Of a stretch of 64,000 nt of DNA, positions 34,001 through 44,649 are shown piece by piece. The translations under genes were made by a program, and so were the position numbers. The notes under the pieces are model-generated. The model made no database searches, had not been told where the DNA came from, and saw nothing but the letters and a program-made list of their open reading frames with translations. The first letter of the stretch is position 1. Every line of letters begins with the position of its first letter. Source of the DNA: Blastobasis lacticolella (taxonomy: Eukaryota; Arthropoda; Insecta; Lepidoptera; Blastobasidae); contig LR990068.1 of NCBI GenBank assembly GCA_905147135.1, positions 2,066,001-2,130,000 of the forward strand, read 5' to 3'.

Positions 34001-36366
34001 GCTCAAGGCGTTCCCCTTTCTCCAAGTGCTGCTGCTGGACGCCAACCCGTTTGACCCGCCAGACCTGAGGAAGGCGTTGGTGAAAGCTCGAGCCTTGCGC
34101 GCTCTGGTCATCAGGGCGACACCGACGGGCAGCAGCGTTTGTGGTGAATAACAATTTTGGTATTTTCTTGTTAATTTTTTTTTAACAAGATAGGCATTTC
34201 ACCGCCATCTCACCTGTTGGTAAGTGACGATGAGTCTGAAGATGGAGCATGCCCGTCTAGGAACAGCCTATTCACTCTAGCTTTGAAATCGTCCAGATTA
34301 TATTGATCAGGGAACACGCTCGCAGGCAACTCGTTCCATTCCTTAGCCGTACGCATTAAAAAGGTCGAACCAAAGCGCCTCGGGGGGTAGCTGGAAGATC
34401 CACGACTGCCCTCGAAAGACTGGTGAAGGCAATCTCTAGGCGATGAGGTTGAAACGCCAAAGTGGAGGATGTAGGTTAAAATGGATGTGGTTGTACTAGG
34501 TGGTATTGGGGTAAAAAAATATCCCGGTTGTGCTCTACCCTATATGGCTTGTCCTATATGGGGTGCTTAGTTCTACACAACATTAATTTTTCATTTAAAT
34601 TCGTCCAGTACTTCCGGAGATTAGCGTCTACAAACAAACAAACAGACAAAATTTTAAAAATTCTTATTCTATTACTATTTCTTCATAGTTCTAAAAGTCC
34701 TGTTGTACACACACACATTTTACGGTTTTAAGTATTTATAAGTATAGTCTTATATGTACCAACAGATTCCATTGGGATATTAGGGTGTTGCTAATATTTA
34801 TATGGTCTGTTTAAACTGACTTGTCTTATTTGGTGAACAAACAATGCCCAAAATCACGACTTGCCGTATCAATCACGCTACGTATATTGTGTATAGATGT
34901 CGAGAATTATATGAGAAACACATAGAATGGGAATTTCAACGAATACTACTGCACATTTTCGTTTTAAGTACATACCTAATTTCCTTAACCAAATAAGACA
35001 AGTCGGTTTGGACCAGTGGCCATTTTCCATCAAATACCCCGGTTGCCTTCTACATAAAACAATAATCTTCCCACCAGGCCTCACCAGAGTCCACCTGTTC
35101 TCGAACGTGACGGGACCGCAGCAAATCGGCGCAGCGATTAACTTCACCTGCATGATTGCTGTCCAGAAAATGGACTGCTTCTTCGTGCTCCAGCTGCATT
35201 TGCAAGCCAGTGAGTGGATGCCACTTTCTATATCATTTACAAACATAATAATATATATTAGGTATATGTAGATATGTATTTTTTTATGTATAGTATTAGT
35301 TAAACATCATTATTTTGTTTTTGGTACTGTGCATGTCTTTACTGCTTTTTATTGTCACCATCTCTCTGCTGTAGGTCTGCTGGAAGAAATTTCTTTATAG
35401 AAATAAGTTGACCTGTTGTGTCTGATATATATGTCATATACTTTTGTAACAATCTTGTGTACAATAAATGGTTAAATAAATAAATAATTTCAAGGACCTG
35501 AGTGGTTTTGTTGGTTAATACCCGTCGCCGGTCTGCCACCCAGAGGTCCCAGGTTCGATTCCCGGCCGAGCAGAAATTGATATAATGAATGTTACGGGTA
35601 TTTTAAACTCAGGCTCTCATTTTTTCCGGCACATCCTTCCAATATTTATTCTATAAAGTGAGCGCCGGAGATTAGAAAGAGATGAAGAGGTTGGCAGATA
35701 GGAGAGAAGAGTGGCGATTGCTCCACCGACAAGAGACATACTATTAAATATATGATGATGATGAGTAGTTAAAATAAGTACGTATTTAAAAAAAATAAGT
35801 ATATGAGTAGTTATCAGTTATTTAACACCCATAACACAAGCTTTGCTTACTTTGGGGCTAGATGGCGCTGTGTGAATTTGTCCCTGCATATATTTATTTT
35901 ATATATTTATTTATTTATAACCAACCCGGTGGCCAAAACGAGCAAATGTCCTTTTGTTTTGAAAACAATGTTTCCTTTGGACTATGACATGGGATCGTTG
36001 GGTGCTGCTGATGTCCATATGCTGCAGTGCCCTGCTCCATCAGGCCCTCTTACCTGTTTGTCTGCTGTAGGTAATCTACATAAAAAGTACGTCATATTTA
36101 ATAAAAGAAATCTAACCGTGTTACCTGCGCACGACGTTATAGGTCCAGACTCCCTAAAAGTTCTTCCTGCTCTTTCCCCAGAAACCGACAAGGATATATC
36201 CCACAGGACCTGGCTCACAGCAGCCGCCCAGGAGCCAGTGAGCACCGTGATCCGCGTGACAGCCAACAGCCAGGGTGCCCGTGTGATCTGCATTGCAGTG
36301 AAGCAACGCACAGAGCGCTCTGCGCCTCAAATCATCCCCATTGCTGAGGATGATGACGAGGATTAG
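31073..36366 (+). CDS. Gene C: secreted leucine-rich-repeat protein, 414 aa, five exons
   Basis: Exons 31073-31175, 32049-32724, 33995-34143, 35078-35209 and 36182-36366 sum to 1245 nt (414 codons plus TAG), phases 1, 2, 1, 1. Residues 1-34 begin [20 protein letters not shown], a signal-like segment without an obvious AxA site. Residues 35-259 hold [18 protein letters not shown] and LRR strands ([33 protein letters not shown]). Exon 3 continues with [20 protein letters not shown]. Exon 4 has INFTC and [10 protein letters not shown]. Exon 5 has [22 protein letters not shown] and an acidic end, AEDDDED. All splice sites are canonical and strong (AG|GTAAGT, A|GTGAGT). It lacks the repeat tail of gene B. 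Family unnamed; extracellular location inferred. Confidence 0.87.
31231..31588 (+). repeat. tRNA-derived SINE (S1), full length, in gene C intron 1
   Basis: The cleanest S1 copy: gtcggtggctgagcggttag, gactcgtaagcgagagg, accgggttcgaaccccgctg, then the body to aacattaacaccaagat. Starts 55 nt after exon 1. Confidence 0.9.
32770..33075 (+). repeat. repeat family R7, long copy
   Basis: acagcccacctgatcgtaag, aaaatgcagaaccgcaggtg, gcatcatgcctgtaatggcg, acaatgcaagtattgttgc, ggtggtactcacccaagcgg. The later part matches 12880-12990 and 19985-20070. Confidence 0.65.
33138..33360 (+). repeat. repeat family R3
   Basis: accactaagcaaataagcttac, cagtcaccgcagcctatgg, ttgaaaaactccatgttgta, then aagttcctttggacc as at 56428-56660. 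Confidence 0.7.
34192..34460 (+). repeat. repeat family R5, long copy
   Basis: gcatttcaccgccatctcacc, gcatgcccgtctaggaaca, gatcagggaacacgctcgca, ggcaactcgttccattcctt, then gtcgaaccaaagcgcctcgg. Confidence 0.7.
35340..35485 (+). repeat. retroelement 3' tail with aataaa-like end
   Basis: ctgtaggtctgctggaagaa, atttctttatagaaataag, then gtgtacaataaatggttaaa. Similar tails at 22055-22180 and 53958-54112. Confidence 0.55.
35493..35890 (+). repeat. tRNA-Gly-derived SINE (S2) with an inserted retro-tail
   Basis: Head and body to about 35588, then a foreign piece ending in (gat)n (35589-35764: gatgaagaggttggcagatag), then the remaining S2 3' part to gtgaatttgtccctgcata. Confidence 0.7.
35968..36072 (+). 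repeat. repeat family R6 in gene C intron 4
   Basis: tttcctttggactatgacatg, ggatcgttgggtgctgctga, ttacctgtttgtctgctgta. It lies 110 nt before exon 5; the open frame through it is fortuitous. Confidence 0.65.
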
Positions 36367-36402
36367 TACATGCTAAACTCAACTGCCGAAGTGGACTCGT
36401 AG

Positions 36403-36408
36403 AATAAA
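36403..36408 (+). terminator. poly(A) signal for gene C
   Basis: AATAAA 37 nt after the stop codon; the sequence then turns AT-rich. Confidence 0.55.
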
Positions 36409-36469
36409 AAAATACTTTATACCTACCTAATTAGGTGCTGTTTTTTATTTATCGCAGAGTTATAATTTT

Positions 36470-36695
36470 GACGATCGGAATGGTTCAGTTGGTTGACCGG
36501 TCTGCCACGCAGAGGTTCCGGGTTCGATTCCCGGGCGGGCAGAAATTTTAATTTCTGTTACGGATCTGGGTGTTATATGTATAATAAGTATATATTTAAA
36601 AATATATAAGTAGTTTATCAGTTCTGTGGCACCCATAACACATGCTTTGCTAACTTTGGGGCTAGATGGTGCTGTGTGAATTGACCAAGCATATT
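36470..36695 (+). repeat. tRNA-Gly-derived SINE (S2), full length
   Basis: gaccggtctgccacgcagagg, ttccgggttcgattcccggg, tttctgttacggatctggg, ggggctagatggtgctgtg. Confidence 0.85.
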
Positions 36696-36989
36696 TTTTT
36701 TATTACCAGAAGTCCCATTGAAGTTGCCCCATGATGGAACTTCTGAGATATTTCTTCCCAGAGGTTCAAGAACAATTTGGACTACATTCTCGACCCGGAT
36801 TTGATTGTTTTCTTTTTAAATGTGTATGTGTGCAGTCAGTGGCACCTCTGGGATTAAAATTCCCAGTAGTCCAATTAGTAGGATGTTTTGTTAAAAATAC
36901 CAATAGTTCCAACATAGGATCGTCTTCAATGGGACTTGTGGTAATGCACGCACAGGGCCGCTCCTTCAGTAGGCGCTGACCAGGATGGC

Positions 36990-37210
36990 TTGTTATTAGC
37001 ATGTACCGTGACCAGGATAGCCGAATATTGTTACAATAATTATGTTATGAGGATGGCTAAGCATTATTACAAAATGCTGTGATCAGGTTACAAAATTAGC
37101 ATATGCCGTGATCAGGATGGCTGAGTCTTGTTACAATAATTTTATCATGTACCGTGACAAGCATGGCTGAATATTGTTACTAAAGGCTGTGACCAGGATG
37201 GCTGAGTATT
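36990..37210 (+). repeat. minisatellite of gccgtgaccaggatggctga type
   Basis: About five degenerate copies of tgccgtgaccaggatggctga plus atattgttacaataatt. Related to the arrays at 3718-6060 and 13630-14055. Confidence 0.65.
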
Positions 37211-37222
37211 ATTACAATAATT

Positions 37223-37387
37223 ATGACGTTTAAAAAGTTACCATAAATTTTTTTTTTAATAAGCGATTCAGGCTTAGCATGGTCTTATTCTACAACAGCT
37301 GACTAGGGCGGGATATATAATACGACCACGCTAAGTCGAATCGCTAATTAAAAAAAAATCTCTGTATGGCAACTTTTTAAACGTCAT
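37223..37387. mobile_element. 165-bp inverted-repeat element
   Basis: atgacgtttaaaaagttacc on the left pairs with ggcaactttttaaacgtcat on the right. Inner arms ataagcgattcaggcttagc / gctaagtcgaatcgctaat also pair. A decayed relative lies at 50402-50485. Confidence 0.75.
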
Positions 37388-37569
37388 AGAACGTCATTCG
37401 TTTAAGTCATAACAAACAATTTGATTTCTGCAGGATTGTTTTTTTTCGTAAGTTATGAAACATTTTATGAAATAATGGGCAAAACAATTAAAAAGGAAGT
37501 GCGGGAGATAATTTTCAGCATGATTAGTAATTTAGACAAACTAAAATTACAAGTTACAATTACATTACT

Positions 37570-37835
37570 GGCCGTGTGGTGTCCGGCCGAGTAGAATAGC
37601 ACCAACCCCTTACACTCGTGGGTGTCGTACAAGGCGACTAATGTTTTCGAGGCAAAAGATCAAGAGTCTCCGTAGACTGGAAAATGGGCAGCAGCATTTT
37701 CCATTGTTATATTTAAACACTGCGATCTCCAACCCGCCTGCCAAGCGTGGAGATTATGGCAGTAACCTCCCCTTTCGTGGGAGAGGCCCGAAGTCCTGCA
37801 GTGGACTGTTACGGGCTGTGATGATGATGATGAAA
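37570..37835 (+). repeat. repeat family R2
   Basis: Complete copy ending gggctgtgatgatgatgatg; followed at 37994-38182 by a second, shorter copy lacking the first 60 bp. Confidence 0.8.
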
Positions 37836-37993
37836 ATTACAAGTTCAAGCTAATAGTGACCAAATAACTGAATGTTTACAAAAAGGACTCACAAGGACAT
37901 ATTATCCCCAGATTATTGCCATATCGACACTTTATAATTTTTACTACTGTCAGTCAATACGGACTTATCGTGGTCCTATTATAGACGCCAACT

Positions 37994-38182
37994 TTCCGTA
38001 AACATGGTTGTCGTACAAGGCGACTAATGTTTTCGAGGCAAAAGATGGCGAAGCATTTTCCATTGTTATATTTAAACACTGCGATCTCCAACCCGCTGGC
38101 CAAGCGTGGAGATTATGGCAATAACCTCCCCTCGCGTGGGAGATGCCCTAAGTCCTGCAGTGGACTGTAACGGACTGTGATG
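37994..38182 (+). repeat. repeat family R2, partial
   Basis: ttgtcgtacaaggcgactaa, ttttcgaggcaaaagatgg, then gagattatggcaataacctc to ggactgtgatgataag. Confidence 0.75.
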
Positions 38183-38484
38183 ATAAGAAAACAAGTGCTA
38201 AGTTTTTTAAGAACTTTATTGAGGAGAATGCATAGCTCTTCTTTACAAATTTATTTTTAGTAGGTACCATATTATTCAGAATCCGAAGGATACCAATTTT
38301 GTCATCCTTCTGACACTTAACTTTTTTATAATGGATCTATCACAACTGCAAGGGTATTTGCAATAAGACGGATAGAGTTTCGGGGCTTTACACTAATCAC
38401 ATCACATTTTAGTGTTACCCAAAACCACCGAGCACTGAACCAGTAGAGACGCATTGTACTGCAGTAGTAAGAAATCTTACAAAT

Positions 38485-38895
38485 AGCAGAGGTACGTGGT
38501 GGGACTCTATTCCGCTAACTCCTCGTTGTGGTCTAAATCGACATACATTGCTGTGTAAAATGACGGATAAAAATTATTTATTTATTTATTTGGAATATCA
38601 GCTTATCAAACAAATCAGTACTTAATGGTAAAAAACAGCTAATAATAGACCTTCACTAATAGCAGATAAGAATTTATTGATCATATATAAAACGTGTATT
38701 TATGATTAGGTTGTGTGGACATAGAGATAAACACTAAATAGGAAATTCTGTGACCAACAAAATTGTGTAAAATTAAAAAAATAAAGTTACACCTAGCAGA
38801 GGTACGGGGGGGAGGGACCATTGTGTACTGTATTCTTGCTAATTAAATCCTCGTTGTGATCTAAATCGAGATACACTGATGTGTGTGACTGATAA
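38485..38895 (+). repeat. direct duplication of a ~110-bp unit
   Basis: agcagaggtacgtggtgg and ctcgttgtggtctaaatcga at about 38485-38550 recur as agcagaggtacggggggg and ctcgttgtgatctaaatcga at about 38795-38870. No gene seen in 38200-39290. Confidence 0.55.
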
Positions 38896-38938
38896 AAAAA
38901 TAAATGATTAAGTTTCACAGCAATGTGCGACGAACTTA

Positions 38939-39048
38939 GGCGCTGTCCTAATTGGCAATCGGCATCGCCTGGTTTGACAATGGCAGTCGCCCGACGAATA
39001 TACCTCAATACCGCCCGTCTCACAACCGTTTCTAATTAGGACAGCGCC
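38939..39048. mobile_element. 110-bp element with TTA flanks (Harbinger-like)
   Basis: GGCGCTGTCCTAATTGG at left and ctaattaggacagcgcc at right, each flanked by TTA. A 3-bp TTA duplication and GG...CC ends are usual for PIF/Harbinger-derived small elements. Confidence 0.65.
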
Positions 39049-39297
39049 TTAAAACTAGTTCCGTAACTAATAGTACGTACATGATTTTGCAATGAAGTAT
39101 TGTTACCTAAAGATTGCATCTCTACTGGTTTTGTGCTCCAGAAATCATTTTTTGCCTATTTCTAAATTACAAAGTCAACTCACTATACACAGCAAACTCC
39201 TTTCCCTTACAAATACCTATAATTACATTACAACAACTTGTTTTGGCATACTCTATGTTTTATTTATAGCATACCTACTTACAAAATTTACAATATT

Positions 39298-39398
39298 GAC
39301 GTCGGTGTAAAGTCTTACAAGAGGCTATGAATACACCTGCCCTGCAGCACTGACTGCGATGTATTCAGCTCCTCTGAAGACGCTACACAACCGACGTC
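39298..39398. mobile_element. 101-bp inverted-repeat element
   Basis: gacgtcggtgtaaagtctta, caagaggctatgaatac pairs imperfectly with gtattcagctcctctgaaga, cgctacacaaccgacgtc. Confidence 0.6.
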
Positions 39399-39512
39399 TA
39401 ATTAATTGATGTTATTTAGAAAATGCGATTTAAACTTTGTACGGCCACCATCATCATCATCATCATCCTGGCGTTAAATCCCTGTTTCGCAGTGTGCCTA
39501 CTTTGTAGGGTC

Positions 39513-39774
39513 ATCATCGCGTTAATGTCTCGGTTGTCCACGAGACCCCGTGGTCAGATAATTACAGCGGAGCGACTGCCGTCTGACCTCCATGACCCTG
39601 TTGACAGAAACCTGACCAGATTGGATCATGGTTACACATTCAGTCGCCTGAATGTGCAGGTTTCATCACGATGTTTTCCCTAACCTGAAGAGCATCGGTT
39701 AGCATTCAACTAATGTACATAACTCAGACAAGAGTCATTGGTACATGGCCGGAGTGAGATTCGAACCCGGTACC
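39513..39774 (-). repeat. tRNA-derived SINE (S1)
   Basis: gcgttaatgtctcggttgtc to the T-arm gagattcgaacccggtacc; the head is cut after the T-arm. Confidence 0.7.
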
Positions 39775-39974
39775 GTCAACTTTGTACGGTAATACCACAT
39801 AATACTGTCCATGAAGTTTTAAGTTTATGTAAACACCAGCTACAGTTACGAAAACGTCAACAGAAAAGGAAATTTGAAGAAAAGACATATTTTTTAAATT
39901 GTAACATTTCAAGTACGGGCGGGGAGTGTCTCGAGGTAAAGTGTTTACGGGGAGGAGGGGGGTGGGGGTTGCGA

Positions 39975-40700
39975 CAAAAATGAGTTGCAAACATCGCCAG
40001 TTGCGAAAGTGACAAGTTGCAACACTGACGGGCTACGTGACATGTGAATAGAAGATATAGATGCTGAAGACCGAGCGAAGTGGCGCTCACTGTATAGGAT
40101 AGATGAGATAGATGCTTAAGACCGAGAGGAGTGAAGAGAAAGCGGGCCCTCGGCAGAAACCGGGATTAACCGCTAGGATAGAATGATTATTATTAACCTA
40201 TTGCTAAGCCACTTTATAATTCTCAACCAAAACAAATCGCTTTTCCAAATAACATCAATAATTTAGTTAATTTTTAATAGAAGCGTATTTTTTGGGCAGT
40301 CATTTCGTATACCGCCGTACCTTTTTAATTTCAACATAAAACAATACCTACATAATCCATAAAAAAAACATACAGAATAGTTGTTTTTACAAATATATAA
40401 GTTGATCTGAATAATCAATTTTTCACTTTCACGCCTTTAAATTCATTTGTATTACAAATTACAATGCTTAAAAAGGTTGCCTTTTAAAAAAGGGAGATCA
40501 TTACAGAATTCATATTTTAAGTTTAAATTTTTGAAGTGTGTTTACAGTTAAAAAGTAACTTATGTACGAGTAAGCATAAAAATTAATCTGAAATATTTCT
40601 GAGTTTTACAACTTAATTGCTTGCCATTGTCCTGAAATTTCTGCAACATAATTAAATTTTCAAAGTTGTCAAGACTGCTTTCAGTATCACTGTCGTTTTT
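39975..40700. other. intergenic DNA, mostly unassigned
   Basis: 40060-40190 holds a non-LTR-type tail (gagaaagcgggccctcggca). The rest is AT-rich without frames or repeats I can name. Confidence 0.4.
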
Positions 40701-40702
40701 TT

Positions 40703-40800
40703 TATACCACTAAGGTGGCAAACAAGCGGCCTGCCTGATGGTAAGCAGTCACCGCAGCCTATGGACGTTTGCAATACCAGGGGCATCACCCACGCGCAGG
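40703..40800 (+). repeat. repeat family R3
   Basis: ataccactaaggtggcaaac, ctgatggtaagcagtcaccg, acgtttgcaataccaggggc. Confidence 0.7.
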
Positions 40801-41102
40801 GGCATCATGTTAACAATTATAATTAATTACTACAGAACAATCGATGTTGTACAGCAACACATAGGTACAGTACAAGAGCATAATATGTGCATTACAACTT
40901 GAAGAAAACTTTCCTTTGCCGCTACAGCAACATTCACGGTATTTGGTGCATCTTTAGCCAAAAAGAGTTTGCTAAAAGAAGGGAGCATTAGCTGGGCTAT
41001 TGCCCAAAGGAGTAGTTTTTTACCCCCAGGGTATATTTTATAATAAATATAAATTTAATTCATGATAGCTATAAAAACCGTTGGCCGAATGCTATAAAAA
41101 CC

Positions 41103-41338
41103 GTTGGCCATGTGGTGTCCGGCATAGTAGAATAGCACCAACCCCTTACACTCGTGGGTGTCGCACAAGACGACTAATGTTTTCGAGGCAAAATATCTAG
41201 TCTCCGTGGGCTGGAAAATGGGCAGCAGCGTTTTCCATTGTCATACTTATAACACTGCGATCTCCAACCCGCCTGCCAAGCGTGGAGATTATGGCAATAA
41301 CCTTTCGTGGGAGAGGCTCTTAAGTCTTGTTTAGCAAC
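41103..41338 (+). repeat. repeat family R2
   Basis: ggccatgtggtgtccggcat, cccttacactcgtgggtgtc, then a slightly deleted end (ataacctttcgtgggagagg). Confidence 0.75.
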
Positions 41339-41432
41339 TGCACAGTGGTGCAAAGGAATTTGAATCTTAAGGTGGTCATGCGCTTATGCTCTTCCATTGT
41401 ACGTACCGACTGTGTGATACTGAACTGAACTG

Positions 41433-41681
41433 TAGCCGTACTCACAATGATTCGAAACCGTTTCCGAACGATTCGACACGAAATTCGTGAGCTGCGAATC
41501 CGTGTCGATCGATTCGAAAACTGTTATTCAGAATCCCGATAGATTCCACGGGAACTACTCTTTATAACATATGAAAATTTCATCAAAATTAACTGAATCC
41601 ACGTTTTCCTGAGAACTTTTGCGGGGTCCTTTGTCGATTCCGTATCCGAATCCGATTTCCGAGCCATTGTGAATACGGCTA
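41433..41681 (-). mobile_element. M1 element, third copy, 249 bp
   Basis: Inverted relative to the other two. TAGCCGTACTC...GAATACGGCTA with CTG on both sides (41430-41432 and 41682-41684). Confidence 0.82.
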
Positions 41682-41799
41682 CTGAACTGGGCACATTATT
41701 TAAATTAGTACCTACAAGCAGCAATAATATGTAAATTAACGCTTTTGTATCTAAAGCAATATTAAAAAGAAAATAATATTATGGCCTGATAGTAAAAAT

Positions 41800-42060
41800 A
41801 TTCAATCACCGACGAAAAAAGGGAAACTTTGAGGTATGTATGTGGCTCTGTGTATGTGTAGAGGTGCGTTTGTGGCATCGTATCTCCCGAACGGATGGAC
41901 CGATTTCCATGCGGCTTTCCTTATTTAAAAGGCAGTTTAATAGCGATGGTTCCTAGCTTTGTTTTATTAAAATCGGTTCAGAGGTTTAGAAAATATTTGA
42001 GTATTTATAAAATTGGTCGGGGGTTCTCTCAAGTTTTTCAGTCGGGTAGGTTTAATTATG
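41800..42060 (+). repeat. interspersed repeat shared with 54336-54560
   Basis: tttgtggcatcgtatctccc, gatggaccgatttccatgcgg, then ttttcagtcgggtaggttt. The second copy has tgtggcatcggatggactga and ttctgtcgggtaggttttga. Confidence 0.5.
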
Positions 42061-42064
42061 AAGG

Positions 42065-43080
42065 CAAGCACTGACCGTCGTCAACTCAAGGTAGCATGCT
42101 CAGAGAAAAAATATTCGCCAGTCTTAACCACGAAGGAAAGTTTCTGTCTACCTTCTGTAGATAATTTGTTTTCTCTATGCTGTCTACCGGCGTCACTGAC
42201 TCTGGCATTGAAGAAATCCAGATCGCACTGTTCGAGGAAATACATCGGCCGACAAAGCGTTTCAAACCTTATAGAATGTCAGGGCGCCATAGGTTACCCT
42301 ACTTCGTCGAGTACAAGAAAATATCAATTTTTCAGATACATTAAAGTCACTTTACTTTTTGGTGACTATGTGACTGAAAAGCGAAACTGCCAAGGGGATG
42401 AGGCACATCTGTTATTTTTACTTTTAAAACCCACACATGAGGTGTATTGTGGTGGTTGTGGCCTGGCCTATAGCAGTACGCATAGAACGGCGACTGTCGT
42501 GGCATATGCTGAGCATATGCGTGACATTACACTCTTCACATGGCACAGGTAACGAGATTAGTGTATATTTCTTTCCGTTTATGGCTCTGTTTTACTTCTT
42601 TTTTTCTCTATGAATATTTTTGGATGTTGTGCCGTATGTCTGAATGGAATAAAAATGTTTTACTTTACTTTACTTACTTTTAGAAAGATCGAGCCAAAGC
42701 GATTCGAGCAGATAGCTGGTATATCTACGACATACGGGAGGTCTGTATGACTTCTTGAAGGCCTGAAGGCTTCATACATATTATTGCTGCTTATTGTACC
42801 AAGTCATAGGTATACACATATAGACTGTGTGCAAGAAAAAGTCCATCGCAGCTTTAGTCCACGTAGGTGACTTACTGGTATTCTTTACAAGGGCCTCAGA
42901 ACAGAAGACACCTGACATTACTGATCCTTAAGTTGACATTACTGATTCTGTAGTTAAACACTGTAATTTTAGAAAATAATTTCCCATTTGGCCTCCATCT
43001 CAATTTCCTCTCAATATTTCTTATAGAAATTTATAATAATTACGTTTTGCGAAGTAAAATGGCAATGATAGTCATCTTGG
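42065..43080. other. intergenic DNA, no supported gene
   Basis: A 179-codon open frame exists (42013-42552) but shows no signal, domain or splice support. 42690-42770 resembles the end of R5. Confidence 0.35.
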
Positions 43081-43091
43081 CGTCAATATCC

Positions 43092-43297
43092 CTTGCGCTC
43101 TTACGGTGAGGGAAAACATCGTAAGGAAAATTCTGAATGTATAACCATGATCCAATCTGGTCAGGTTCTACCAGGGTCACAGAGGTCAGATGGCAGTCGC
43201 TCCACTGTAACTACCTAATCTGCCAATTCTGGACGGTCAAGGCTGACCCCGGGCCCTCACGCACGTTAGCATAACCAGGACATTAACGCCAAGATGT
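43092..43297 (+). repeat. tRNA-derived SINE (S1), headless
   Basis: ctcttacggtgagggaaaac to cattaacgccaagatg. Immediately before it is a short inverted piece of the S1 end (catcttggcgtcaatatccc). Confidence 0.7.
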
Positions 43298-43814
43298 TCA
43301 TTTAGTGGTTTGACAGTTGTGACAGTGACAGTACTCTTGCAAACAAAATTTGACTGTTTAAAGTTTTGAGTTGAATTTTGACGGTATAAAACAACAATTT
43401 CTTTGAACAAACACACTGACATCATGCCACGTTAGTAAGCTAGTTATCATCACATAAAAACCATTTAAAAATATTATTATTCGGTGAACTTAAAAGCTTG
43501 TGCACTAAAGATATAATTAAAGAAAAAGAAACACCATAGGTACACAATAATCTATATTAAAGTAGTTCATATATATTTACACTAGACATTCCTTCAGTCA
43601 AGCGGTGACTATTCAATAGTCCCACATATTTTTTATTGTTAATTCTAATTCCTAAAAACAGGTGTCGCTATGCGCGCCAATTAAGAAGAGAAATACATTT
43701 TCTATTTATAAAATTTCAATTTGCTGATATTTTTGTTTCCACAGCAGGAAGAACAGTTAAAACAAAATTCAAATACAATGGCGGTTTAGTTTTGAGACGG
43801 GCGACCATTTCTCT

Positions 43815-44085
43815 ATCACTATACAACTCGTCATTTTTACAACTAGACATTCTTGCAACTGGTCATTCTTGCAACTACACATTGTTGCAGCTAGTCATTC
43901 TTACAATTGGTCATTCTTGTGACTAGTCACATTTGCAACTAGCCGTTCGAGCGTACTACATTCACAGTAACATATAACATTCCAAGTGACGAGTTGCAGG
44001 AAAGTGCCTGGTTGCAAAGCGTGACGAATGGCACGAAAGTGCCTGGATGCTAAAAGTGACGAGTGGCACGAAAGTGCCGAATCAC
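43815..44085 (+). repeat. short tandem arrays of 17-20 bp
   Basis: 43820-43945 repeats gtcattcttgcaactag with changes. 43984-44080 repeats aagtgacgagt(t/g)gcacgaaagtgcc. The two unit types share the gttgca word. Confidence 0.65.
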
Positions 44086-44477
44086 AAAAATGGTCGCTAC
44101 CCACTAAACCTGCAATACTTTTCCCATTTGGCGAGCATAGCAGTTAAGTTAGCTTAGAATACCTACACAAAAATAGGCTGAAATATATCCTCTCGACAGA
44201 CTAGGGGATAGCCCACACCTTTCACCACAATATTTGATTTCATCGGATTTAAAAGCATATATTTCGACCTATGGTCCGGTTGTGTCTCTCCAGAGACACT
44301 ATTAGTGTAAGCCAATATTAAAAATGTTATTGACAAGAGCACAAACACATACTAAAATGTGGATTAAAGTACTAACTCTCGTTGTATAATAAATATTCCT
44401 TACTCCACTTGATCGTGCACTTCTCATGTTTTGTATTTATCAGTATATCACACTGTTATACTTGTCCGAGTTTTTTT

Positions 44478-44640
44478 TATACCACTAATGTTTTTTAAGG
44501 CAAGTTTAGGGCCTGCCTGATGGTAAGCAGTCACCGCAGCCTATGGACGTTTGTAATACCAGGCGCATCACCCACGCATTGCCGACCCCGTAAAAACCTT
44601 TTCACCCCTGTCCTGAAGAACTCGATGTTGTACTCTCCAA
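44478..44640 (+). repeat. repeat family R3
   Basis: ataccactaatgttttttaagg, cctgatggtaagcagtcacc, cttttcacccctgtcctgaag, ttgtactctccaa. Confidence 0.65.
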
Positions 44641-44649
44641 GAAAGTTCT

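Noticed and set aside
35803..36181. Extension of gene C exon 5 upstream in the same open frame
   Set aside because: That stretch is S2 and R6 repeat DNA, and a good acceptor (ctctttccccag) at 36181 gives the phase matching exon 4.
42013..42552. 179-codon plus-strand open frame
   Set aside because: No domain, signal, splice context or paralogue; its start overlaps an interspersed repeat. A chance frame is more likely.
44163..44348. Open frame with a signal-peptide-like start (FVLLSITFLILAYTNSVSG), possibly a first exon of a fourth secreted gene
   Set aside because: The frame has no ATG: it opens with GTG and an in-frame TAG lies two codons upstream. No matching LRR exon follows on the minus strand.
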